Made by a program: the position numbers and the translations under genes. The notes under the pieces are model-generated. The model was not told the origin of the DNA. It worked only from the letters and a program-made list of their open reading frames with translations, and did no database searches. This document shows positions 48,160 through 55,674 of a stretch of DNA of 64,000 nucleotides, in pieces; within the stretch, counting starts at the first letter, position 1, and the number at the start of each line of letters is the position of its first letter. The stretch comes from Calidifontimicrobium sp035325925 (GTDB taxonomy: Bacteria > Pseudomonadota > Gammaproteobacteria > Burkholderiales > Burkholderiaceae_C): the NCBI RefSeq assembly GCF_035325925.1, contig NZ_DAOKZA010000010.1:1-64000 (forward strand). Reading direction: 5' to 3'.

Positions 48160-48846
48160 GTGACCTCCGCAGCCCCGACCCGCGCCGACCCGCTCGCCCA
48201 GGACTTCGTCAAGTTCTCGGTCGAGGCCGGCGTGCTGCGTTTCGGGGAGTTCAGGACCAAGGCCGGGCGGCTGTCGCCGTACTTCTTCAACGCCGGCCTG
48301 TTCGACGACGGCGCCAAGCTGGGCCGTCTCGCGGGATTCTATGCACGGCGCCTGATCGATAGCGGCCTTCAGTTCGACCTGCTGTTCGGCCCGGCTTACA
48401 AGGGCATCACGCTGGCCGCGGCGGTGGCCATCGAGCTCGCCCGGCTCGGCCACAACAAGCCGTTCGCCTACAACCGCAAGGAAGCCAAGGACCACGGTGA
48501 AGGCGGCATGCTGGTCGGCGCGCCGGTGCGGGGGCGGGTGCTGATCGTCGACGACGTGATCTCGGCCGGCACCTCGGTGCGCGAGTCGATCGCGATGATC
48601 GACGCCGCCGGAGGCACGCCGTGCGGCGTGGCCATCGCGCTCGATCGCCAGGAGCGCGCCACCGGCGCCGACGGCGCCGAACTGCCGCACTCGGCGGTGC
48701 AGTACGTGACCTCGCAGCTCGAACTCGACGTGGTGTCGATCGCGACGCTCGACGACTTGCTGCAGGTGCTGTCCCACGCCAGCGACCCGGCGCTGGCGCG
48801 CCACGCGGCGCCGGTGGCCGCCTATCGTGAACGTTATGGCATCTGA
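48160..48846 (+). CDS. pyrE: Orotate phosphoribosyltransferase
   Basis: A 228-residue enzyme of pyrimidine synthesis that joins orotate and PRPP to give OMP. N-terminal FSVEAGVLRFGEFRTKAGRLSPYFFNAGLF, PAYKGITLAAAVAIEL, AYNRKEAKDHGEGG, and the PRPP-binding motif RVLIVDDVISAGTSV are intact. The GTG at 48160 gives the N-terminus usual in the family; its ribosome site is weak, and an in-frame ATG at 48121 would lie inside xth. The stop overlaps the next gene. Confidence 0.95.
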   Translation: MTSAAPTRADPLAQDFVKFSVEAGVLRFGEFRTKAGRLSPYFFNAGLFDDGAKLGRLAGFYARRLIDSGLQFDLLFGPAYKGITLAAAVAIELARLGHNKPFAYNRKEAKDHGEGGMLVGAPVRGRVLIVDDVISAGTSVRESIAMIDAAGGTPCGVAIALDRQERATGADGAELPHSAVQYVTSQLELDVVSIATLDDLLQVLSHASDPALARHAAPVAAYRERYGI

Positions 48847-49570
48847 CGCCCGGTCCCGCGCCCGTCGGCCGGCGTTCGTGCGCCTGCTGCCGGCGCTGCT
48901 GGGCGCCGCGCTGCTCGGCCCCGCGCACGCGCAGCAGCCACCGCCGACGAGTATCTTCACCTGCGTCACGGCCGACGGCCGGCGCCACACCTCGGACCGG
49001 CCGATCGCCGCGTGCCGCAACGTCGAGCAGCGCGAGCTGAACAGCGACGGGTCGCTGCGGCGCGTCATCCCGCCGACGCTGACCGCCGAGGAGCGCGCCG
49101 CCAAGGAGGCCGAGGAACGCCGCCTGGCGGCGGTGCGCCAGGCGCAGCTCGACGCCGTGCGACGCGACCGCAACCTGAAATCGCGCTACCCCGACGAAGC
49201 GGCGCACCAGCGCGCGCGCGAGGCCGCGCTCGACAGCGTGCGCGGCGCGCTGCGCTCGGCCGAGCAGCGGCTCGAGGAGCTGCGCCGCGAGCGCCAGCCG
49301 CTGCAGAACGAGACCGAGTTCTACGTCGGCCGCGAGTTGCCGGCCAAGCTGCGCCACCAGCTCGAGGCCAACGCCGCGGCCTCCGAGGCGCAGCGCAGCG
49401 CGATCGCCGCGCATCAGGCCGAGCTCGACCGCATCACCGGGCTGTACGACGCCGAGCTCGATCGGCTGCGCAAGCTGTGGGCCGGCGCGCCGCCCGGCTC
49501 GCTCGGCCCGATGCCGTCGACCGCCGTGCCGGTGTCGGCCAACGGCCGCGGCGGCAGCGCGCCGCGCTGA
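48836..49570 (+). CDS. DUF4124 domain-containing coiled-coil protein
   Basis: A 244-residue exported protein: signal peptide (FVRLLPALLGAALLGPAHAQ), a short DUF4124-like domain (IFTCVTADGRRHTSDRPIAACRNVEQRELNSDG), then a long charged coiled coil from about residue 80 to 215. The function is unknown; DUF4124 is frequent in beta/gammaproteobacterial envelope proteins. The ATG at 48836 lies within the last codons of pyrE; an in-frame GTG is three codons earlier. It is convergent with gatB, five bases apart. Confidence 0.83.
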   Translation: MASDARSRARRPAFVRLLPALLGAALLGPAHAQQPPPTSIFTCVTADGRRHTSDRPIAACRNVEQRELNSDGSLRRVIPPTLTAEERAAKEAEERRLAAVRQAQLDAVRRDRNLKSRYPDEAAHQRAREAALDSVRGALRSAEQRLEELRRERQPLQNETEFYVGRELPAKLRHQLEANAAASEAQRSAIAAHQAELDRITGLYDAELDRLRKLWAGAPPGSLGPMPSTAVPVSANGRGGSAPR

Positions 49571-49575
49571 AGCGC

Positions 49576-51027
49576 TCAGCCGGCCAGCCGCCGGCGCAGC
49601 ACGTCGTTGACCTGCGCCGGGTTGGCCTTGCCCTTGCTCGCCTTCATGACCTGACCGACCAGCGCGTTGAAGGCCTTGTCCTTGCCTGCGCGGAACTCCT
49701 CGACCGACCTCGGGTTCGCCGCGAGCACCTGGTCGACGATCGCCTCGAGCGCGCCGGCGTCGTTCATCTGGCGCAGGCCCTTGGCCTCGATGAGCGCGTC
49801 GACGTCGCCGCCTTCGCCGCTCCACAGCGCGTCGAACACCTGGCGCGCCGCGTTGTGGGACACCGTGCCGTCGACGACGCGGCCGATCAGCGCGGCCAGC
49901 GTGGCCGGCACCACCGGTGCAGCGTCGATTTCGCGCTGCTCGGCGTTCAGCCGCTTGCTGATCTCGCCGGCGAGCCAGTTGGCCACCGTCTTCGGCTGGC
50001 CGCAGGCGTCGCGCGCTGCCTCGTAGTAGCGCGAGAAGGCGAGGCTTTGGGTCATCAGCGCCGCCGCGTCGGCGCCCAGGCCGTCGTCGCGCTGGAAGCG
50101 TTCGGCCATCGCCGCCGGCAGCTCGGGCATCGCCGCGCGCACGCGCTCGACCCAGTCGGGCGGGATGACCAGCGGCGGCAGGTCGGGGTCGGGGAAGTAG
50201 CGGTAGTCGTGCGCGTCTTCCTTGGTGCGCATCGCGCGTGTCTCGCCGCTGGCGGGGTCGAACAGCACGGTGGCCTGCTCGATCGCCAGCCCGTCTTCGA
50301 GGCGCTCAATCTGCCACTGCACCTCGAAGTCGATCGCCTGCTGCAGGAAGCGGAAGCTGTTGAGGTTCTTGATCTCGCGCCGCGTGCCGAACGGCTGCCC
50401 CGGCTTGCGCACAGAGACGTTGGCGTCGCAGCGGAAGCTGCCTTCTTGCATGTTGCCGTCGCAGATGCCCAGCCACACCACCAGCGCGTGCAGCGCCTTG
50501 GCGTAGGCGGCGGCCTCGGCGCTGGAGCGCATGTCGGGCTCGGAGACGATCTCCAGCAGCGGCGTGCCGGCGCGGTTGAGGTCGATGCCGGTGAGGCCGT
50601 GGAAGTCCTCGTGCAGGCTCTTGCCGGCGTCCTCCTCGAGGTGCGCACGCGTCAGGCGCACAGTGCGCGACTGCGCGTCGAGCACGAAACCGACCTGGCC
50701 GCCCTGCACCACCGGGATCTCGTACTGGCTGATCTGGTAGCCCTTGGGCAGGTCGGGGTAGAAGTAGTTCTTGCGCGCGAAGATCGACAGCGGCGCGACC
50801 TTCGCACCCACCGCGAGCCCGAAGCGGATCGCGCGCTCGACCGCACCGCGGTTGAGCACCGGCAACGTGCCCGGCAGCGCCAGGTCGACCGCGCAGGCCT
50901 GCGTGTTCGGCGCGGCGCCGAAGCGCGTCGACGCGCCGCTGAAGATCTTGCTCTCGGTGGACAACTGCGCGTGCGTCTCGAGGCCGATCACGACCTCCCA
51001 CCCGCGCACCAGCGCCGGCGCGGTCAT
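49576..51027 (-). CDS. gatB: Aspartyl/glutamyl-tRNA amidotransferase subunit B
   Basis: A 483-residue subunit that activates Glu or Asp on misacylated tRNA(Gln)/tRNA(Asn) for amidation. It has WEVVIGLETHAQLSTESKIFSGAST, YPDLPKGYQISQYEIPV, ETRAMRTKEDAHDYRYFPDPDLPPL, and the C-terminal YqeY-like tail domain. The ATG overlaps the gatA stop (ATGA). It completes the gatC-gatA-gatB operon. Confidence 0.98.
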   Translation of the reverse strand: MTAPALVRGWEVVIGLETHAQLSTESKIFSGASTRFGAAPNTQACAVDLALPGTLPVLNRGAVERAIRFGLAVGAKVAPLSIFARKNYFYPDLPKGYQISQYEIPVVQGGQVGFVLDAQSRTVRLTRAHLEEDAGKSLHEDFHGLTGIDLNRAGTPLLEIVSEPDMRSSAEAAAYAKALHALVVWLGICDGNMQEGSFRCDANVSVRKPGQPFGTRREIKNLNSFRFLQQAIDFEVQWQIERLEDGLAIEQATVLFDPASGETRAMRTKEDAHDYRYFPDPDLPPLVIPPDWVERVRAAMPELPAAMAERFQRDDGLGADAAALMTQSLAFSRYYEAARDACGQPKTVANWLAGEISKRLNAEQREIDAAPVVPATLAALIGRVVDGTVSHNAARQVFDALWSGEGGDVDALIEAKGLRQMNDAGALEAIVDQVLAANPRSVEEFRAGKDKAFNALVGQVMKASKGKANPAQVNDVLRRRLAG

Positions 51028-52559
51028 GCGCCCGCCTCCGCCGGCGCGCGCCGATGGAAGTCGGTGGCCTGCTGGAACGCGTGCGCAGCCTGCAGCAGCA
51101 CGCCCTCCTGGAAGTGGTTGCCGATCAGCTGCAGCCCCACCGGCAACTGGCGCCCGTCGGTCTGCGTGGCGAAGCCGGCAGGCACGCTCATGCCGGGCAG
51201 CCCCGCCAGGCTCGCCGGCAGCGTGAAGATGTCGGCCAGGTAGGCCTTGACCGGGTCGTCGGCACCCTCGCCGAGTCTCCACGCCACCGTCGGCGCGACC
51301 GGCCCGGCGACGACGTCGCACTGCGCGAAGCACTGGCGGAAGTCGTCGGCGATCATGCGCCGCAGCTTCTGCGCCTGCAGGTAGTAGGCGTCGTAGTAGC
51401 CGTGCGACAGCACGTAGGTGCCGATCATGATGCGGCGCTTGACCTCGGGCCCGAAACCCTCGGCGCGCGTCTTCTTGTACATGTCGACCAGATCCTCGTA
51501 CTGCGCCGCGCGGTGGCCGTAGCGCACGCCGTCGAAGCGCGACAGGTTCGAACTCGCCTCGGCCGGCGCGATGATGTAGTAGACGGGGATCGACAGCTCG
51601 GTGCGCGGCAGGCTGACGTCGACCAGCGTCGCGCCGAGCCGCTCGAACACGGCCAGCGCGGCGCGCACGGCGCCGCCGACGTCGGCGGCCAGCGCCGCGG
51701 GAAAGAACTCCCGCGGCAGCCCGATGCGCAAGCCGGCCAGCGGCCGGCCGGCGGTGGCGCCGTCGCGCCGGCGCAGCAACTCGGCGTGGAAGTCCTGCGG
51801 GGCACGCTGCGCGCTGGTGCTGTCGCGCGCGTCGAAGCCGCTCATCGCCGACAGCAGCAGCGCGCAGTCTTCGGCGCTGCGTGCCAGCACCCCGGCCTGG
51901 TCGAGGCTCGAGGCGAAGGCGATCATGCCGTAGCGCGAGCACACGCCGTAGGTCGGCTTGATGCCGGTGACGCCGCAGAAGCTCGCCGGCTGGCGGATCG
52001 AGCCGCCGGTGTCGGTGCCGGTGGCCGCCGGCAGCAGCCGCGCCGCCACCGCGGCGGCCGACCCGCCCGACGAACCGCCGGGCACGCGCGCGCTGTCCCA
52101 GGGGTTGCGTGCCGGGCCGAAGGCCGAGTTCTCGTTGGCCGAACCCATCGCGAACTCGTCGCAGTTGAGCTTGCCCAGCGTCACGGCGCCGGCGCCCGGG
52201 CCCTCGCCCGGCACCCCGGTGCCGAGCCGCGCGACGACGGTGGCGTCGAACGGGCTGCGGTAGCCGGCGAGCATCTTCGAGCCGGCGGTGGTCGGCAGGT
52301 CGCGCGTGACGAAGACGTCCTTGTGCGCGATCGGCACGCCGGTCAGCGCTGTAGCGTCGCCGCGGGCGCGCCGTGCGTCGGCGTCGCGCGCGGCGGCCAG
52401 CGCCGCGTCGGCGTCGACGGCGAGGAAGGCGCCGAGATGTTCGTGCGCTGCAATGCGTGCAAGCAGATGTTGCGTCAATTCGGCGCTCGACAGCTCACGC
52501 CGGTCGAGCGCACGCGCGATCCCGGCCACGCCGAGGCGATGCGGCGCATCCGCACTCAT
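51024..52559 (-). CDS. gatA: Asp-tRNA(Asn)/Glu-tRNA(Gln) amidotransferase subunit A
   Basis: A 511-residue amidase-signature subunit releasing ammonia from glutamine. The catalytic triad can be placed: Lys80 (IAHKD), cis-Ser163 (GGSSGGSAAA) and nucleophile Ser187 (GTDTGGSIRQP). The C-terminal half has FTLPASLAGLPGMSVPAGF and GLQLIGNHFQEGVLL. It starts in an ATGA overlap with the gatC stop. Confidence 0.98.
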   Translation of the reverse strand: MSADAPHRLGVAGIARALDRRELSSAELTQHLLARIAAHEHLGAFLAVDADAALAAARDADARRARGDATALTGVPIAHKDVFVTRDLPTTAGSKMLAGYRSPFDATVVARLGTGVPGEGPGAGAVTLGKLNCDEFAMGSANENSAFGPARNPWDSARVPGGSSGGSAAAVAARLLPAATGTDTGGSIRQPASFCGVTGIKPTYGVCSRYGMIAFASSLDQAGVLARSAEDCALLLSAMSGFDARDSTSAQRAPQDFHAELLRRRDGATAGRPLAGLRIGLPREFFPAALAADVGGAVRAALAVFERLGATLVDVSLPRTELSIPVYYIIAPAEASSNLSRFDGVRYGHRAAQYEDLVDMYKKTRAEGFGPEVKRRIMIGTYVLSHGYYDAYYLQAQKLRRMIADDFRQCFAQCDVVAGPVAPTVAWRLGEGADDPVKAYLADIFTLPASLAGLPGMSVPAGFATQTDGRQLPVGLQLIGNHFQEGVLLQAAHAFQQATDFHRRAPAEAGA

Positions 52560-52855
52560 TCGATGACCTTCGGCACCAGGTACAGCCCGTCCTCGACCGT
52601 CGGCGCGCTGCGCTGGTTGGCCTCGCGCGCGTCGGGCTCGGTGACCACGTCGTCGCGCAGGCGCAGCTCGACTGCGGCCACTGCCGACAGCGGCGTGTAC
52701 AGCGGCTCGACGCCGGCGGTGTCGACCGCGCTCATGCGCTCGACGATCGAGAAGAAGCCGTTGAGCTGCGCGAGCATCGCGGCGCGCTCTTCGGCGTGCA
52801 GTTCGAGCCGCGCCAGGTGGGCGATGCGGCTCACGTCTTCGGAGGTCAGGGCCAT
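52556..52855 (-). CDS. gatC: Amidotransferase subunit C
   Basis: A 99-residue subunit that stabilises GatA. It contains LTSEDVSRIAHLARLELHAEE, LNGFFSIVERMSAVDTAGVEPL, LRDDVVTEPDAREANQRSAP and ends DGLYLVPKVIE, the family signature. The ATG at 52855 fits; further upstream open codons are unsupported. First gene of gatCAB, divergent from mreB over 288 bp. Confidence 0.97.
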   Translation of the reverse strand: MALTSEDVSRIAHLARLELHAEERAAMLAQLNGFFSIVERMSAVDTAGVEPLYTPLSAVAAVELRLRDDVVTEPDAREANQRSAPTVEDGLYLVPKVIE

Positions 52856-52923
52856 CGGGAAATTGCTGTGCTGAAGTGGCCCGTTCAGGCCCGCGCGGCT
52901 GTCGTCCACGAGGAACGATGGGG

Positions 52924-53001
52924 TATTATCTCGCGCCAGTCAGGGCCCACCGCAGGCGTGCGTGCCACCGTACCGCACGGGCGCAGGCGGCGGGCTTTTT
53001 T
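52924..53001 (+). ncRNA. mreB leader: promoter followed by terminator-like hairpin (attenuator or small RNA)
   Basis: A TATTAT at 52924-52929 could be a -10 (start near 52936). Downstream, GCCCACCGC (about 52945-52953) can pair, with one mismatch, with GCGGCGGGC ending at about 52995. A nested CCGT/ACGG stem lies between them, and TTTTTT follows at 52996-53001. The result is a possible transcript of about 65 nt, ending about 140 bp before mreB. As gatCAB runs the other way, no plus-strand gene upstream needs this terminator, so it is either an attenuator in the mreB leader or the end of a small RNA. Confidence 0.45.
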
Positions 53002-53143
53002 CGTATCCGGTTGACCCCGGCCGGCCTTCGGCCCGAACCGCCCCCACACCCACCGCCCGCGATGCCGTCGACCCCCCGAGCCGCGGCCGCCCGGCGCCGC
53101 TGAGCGTCGCTCCTCCGCCCATCGCATCGCCCCCTGCGCCCCC

Positions 53144-54187
53144 ATGTTCGAATCCATTCGTCGCTACTTCTCGACGGACCTCGCCATCGACCTCGGTACC
53201 GCCAACACGCTGATCTACGTGCGCGGCAAGGGCATCGTGCTCGACGAGCCTTCGGTGGTGGCGATCCGCCACGAGGGCGGCCCCAGCGGCAAGAAGACGA
53301 TCCAGGCCGTCGGCGCCGAGGCCAAGGCCATGCTCGGCAAGGTGCCCGGCAACATCGAGGCGATCCGCCCGATGAAGGACGGCGTGATCGCCGACTTCAC
53401 CGTCACCGAGCAGATGCTCAAGCAGTTCATCAAGATGGTGCACCCGCGCTCGATGATGAAACCGAGCCCGCGCATCATCATCTGCGTGCCTTGCGGGTCG
53501 ACGCAGGTCGAACGTCGTGCGATCCGCGAATCGGCGCTGGGCGCCGGCGCAAGCGAGGTCTACCTGATCGAGGAGCCGATGGCCGCGGCGATCGGCGCCG
53601 GGCTGCCGGTGTCGGAGGCCTCCGGCTCGATGGTGGTCGACATCGGCGGCGGCACGACCGAGGTCGGCGTCATCAGCCTCGGCGGCATGGTCTACAAGGG
53701 GTCGGTGCGCGTCGGCGGCGACAAGTTCGACGAGGCGATCATCAACTACATCCGGCGCAACTACGGCATGCTCATCGGCGAGCCGACCGCCGAGGCGATC
53801 AAGAAGCAGATCGGCAGCGCGTTCCCCGGCAGCGAGGTCAAGGAGATGGAGGTCAAGGGACGCAACCTCAGCGAAGGCGTGCCGCGCAGCTTCACGATCA
53901 GCTCCAACGAGATCCTCGAGGCGCTGACCGACCCGCTGAACCAGATCGTCTCGAGCGTGAAGAACGCGCTCGAGCAGACACCGCCCGAGCTCGGCGCCGA
54001 CATCGCCGAGCGCGGCATGATGCTCACCGGCGGCGGCGCGCTGCTGCGCGACCTCGACCGCCTGCTCGCCGAGGAGACCGGGCTGCCGGTGCTCGTCGCT
54101 GAGGACCCGCTGACCTGCGTCGTGCGCGGCTGCGGCATGGCGCTCGAGCGCATGGAGCGGCTCGGCTCGATCTTCACCTACGAGTAA
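53144..54187 (+). CDS. mreB: Rod shape-determining protein MreB
   Basis: A 347-residue bacterial actin that organises the lateral-wall elongation machinery at the membrane. FSTDLAIDLGTANTLIYVRGKG (phosphate 1), VVDIGGGTTEVGVISLGG (phosphate 2) and MMLTGGGALLRDLD (adenosine) are intact. N-terminal MFESIRRYF is an amphipathic membrane-binding helix. It is the first gene of mreBCD-mrdA-rodA. Confidence 0.98.
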   Translation: MFESIRRYFSTDLAIDLGTANTLIYVRGKGIVLDEPSVVAIRHEGGPSGKKTIQAVGAEAKAMLGKVPGNIEAIRPMKDGVIADFTVTEQMLKQFIKMVHPRSMMKPSPRIIICVPCGSTQVERRAIRESALGAGASEVYLIEEPMAAAIGAGLPVSEASGSMVVDIGGGTTEVGVISLGGMVYKGSVRVGGDKFDEAIINYIRRNYGMLIGEPTAEAIKKQIGSAFPGSEVKEMEVKGRNLSEGVPRSFTISSNEILEALTDPLNQIVSSVKNALEQTPPELGADIAERGMMLTGGGALLRDLDRLLAEETGLPVLVAEDPLTCVVRGCGMALERMERLGSIFTYE

Positions 54188-54220
54188 GCGCCGCCCCCGG
54201 GCGCCGGCGCGCCGCGCACC

Positions 54221-55138
54221 ATGCCGCTGGGCACGCTCGACCGCACCCCGCCGCCGTTCTTCCGCCAGGGCTACTCCGCCCTCACCCGGCTCGTGTTTTT
54301 CTCGTCGCTCGCGGTGTTCCTGATGGTCGCCGACACGCGCTTCGAGGTGGTGCAGCACCTGCGCGCGGCGATCGCCACGGTGCTGCACCCGGTGCAGCTC
54401 GCGCTGCGCGTGCCGGTCGAGATGGTCGCCGGCGGGCGCGACTACCTGCAGGGGCTGCAGCACGCGCTGGCCGCCGAGCGCAGCGCGCAGCAGCAGCTCG
54501 CCGCGCAGGCCGCTGCGCTGGCGCGCGCCGGTCAGCTCGAGGCCGAGAACCAGGCGCTGCGCGGCCTGCTCGCGCTGGGGCCGGCGGTGGCGCCGCGCGC
54601 CACTGCCGCCGAGGTCCTGTACGAGGCCGCCGACCCGTTCTCGCGCAAGCTGTTCGTCGACCGCGGCGCGACGCACGGCATCCGCGCCGGTGCGCCGGTG
54701 CTCGCCGCGCAGGGCGTGCTCGGCCAGGTCACGCGCGTGTACCCGCTGGCCAGCGAGGTCACGCTGCTGGTCGACAAGGACGCCGCGATCCCGGTGCTCA
54801 ACCGCCGCACGCGGCAGCGCAGCGTGGCCTACGGCGGCCCGTCGCGCGGCAGCGCGATGGAGCTGCGCTTCGTGCCCGGCAACGCCGACGTGATGCCGGG
54901 CGACGAGCTCGAGACCTCGGGCGTCGACGGCGTGTACCCGCCGGGGCTGGCGGTGGCGCGCGTGACCAGCGTCGAGCGGCTGGCCGAAGGCGGCTTCGCA
55001 CGCGTGCGGCTCGTGCCCGCCGCCGCGCCCGACGGCGTGCGCCACGTCCTGCTGCTCGATCCGCTGGGCACGCTGATGCCGCCGCGCCCCGCCACCGAGG
55101 CACGCGACGACGCCGCCCCACGAGCGCCGGGCCCATGA
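54221..55138 (+). CDS. mreC: Rod shape-determining protein MreC
   Basis: A 305-residue bitopic protein with one membrane helix (LTRLVFFSSLAVFLMVA), a coiled coil (about residues 80-120) and the periplasmic beta-barrel domain (KLFVDRGATHGIRAGAPVLAAQGVLGQVT). It links MreB to the wall synthases. Its stop overlaps the mreD start (ATGA). The C-terminal tail is Arg/Ala/Pro-rich. Confidence 0.97.
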   Translation: MPLGTLDRTPPPFFRQGYSALTRLVFFSSLAVFLMVADTRFEVVQHLRAAIATVLHPVQLALRVPVEMVAGGRDYLQGLQHALAAERSAQQQLAAQAAALARAGQLEAENQALRGLLALGPAVAPRATAAEVLYEAADPFSRKLFVDRGATHGIRAGAPVLAAQGVLGQVTRVYPLASEVTLLVDKDAAIPVLNRRTRQRSVAYGGPSRGSAMELRFVPGNADVMPGDELETSGVDGVYPPGLAVARVTSVERLAEGGFARVRLVPAAAPDGVRHVLLLDPLGTLMPPRPATEARDDAAPRAPGP

Positions 55139-55656
55139 TCCTGCCGCGCGCCACCGACCAGCTGCTGCTGCCGGCCAACCCCTGGTTCATCGCGCTGTCG
55201 CTGCTCGTCGCACTCGCGCTGAACCTGCTGCCGCTGGGGCGCGTGCCGGCGATGCCCGACGTGGTCGCGCTGGCGCTGGTGTTCTGGAACGTGCACCAGC
55301 CGCGGCGTGTCGGCGTGGGCATCGCGTTCGTGCTCGGGCTGGCGATGGACGTGCACGAGGCCAGCCTGCTGGGCCAGCACGCGCTGGCGTACACGCTGCT
55401 GTCGTACTTCGCGATCACGATCCACCGCCGGCTGCTGTGGTTCGGCGTGTGGTCGCAGATGCTGCAGGTCGCGCCGCTGCTGTTCGCCGCCACCGCGGTG
55501 TCGACGCTGGTGCGGCTGGCCGCCGGCGACGGCTTCGCCGGCTGGAGCCTGTTCGCCGCGCCGCTGATCGAGACGGCGCTGTGGCCGCTGGCGAGCTGGG
55601 TGCTGCTGGCCCCGCAGCGCCGACCGCCCGATCCGGACGAAAATCGGCCCCTGTGA
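55135..55656 (+). CDS. mreD: Rod shape-determining protein MreD
   Basis: A 173-residue multi-helix membrane protein: FIALSLLVALALNLLPLGRVPAMPDVVALALVFW, PRRVGVGIAFVLGLAMDVHEASLLGQHALAYTLLSYFAI. It is coupled to mreC by ATGA overlap and followed 18 bp later by mrdA. Confidence 0.95.
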   Translation: MILPRATDQLLLPANPWFIALSLLVALALNLLPLGRVPAMPDVVALALVFWNVHQPRRVGVGIAFVLGLAMDVHEASLLGQHALAYTLLSYFAITIHRRLLWFGVWSQMLQVAPLLFAATAVSTLVRLAAGDGFAGWSLFAAPLIETALWPLASWVLLAPQRRPPDPDENRPL

Positions 55657-55674
55657 CCGACGCGCCGTCGCCGC

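Noticed and set aside
52918..53103. Small reading frame ATGGGG... with a GAGGAACG ahead, in the mreB leader
   Set aside because: Its first codons overlap the likely -10 element TATTAT, so it would not be on the transcript started there; the peptide is Arg/Pro-rich without family resemblance.
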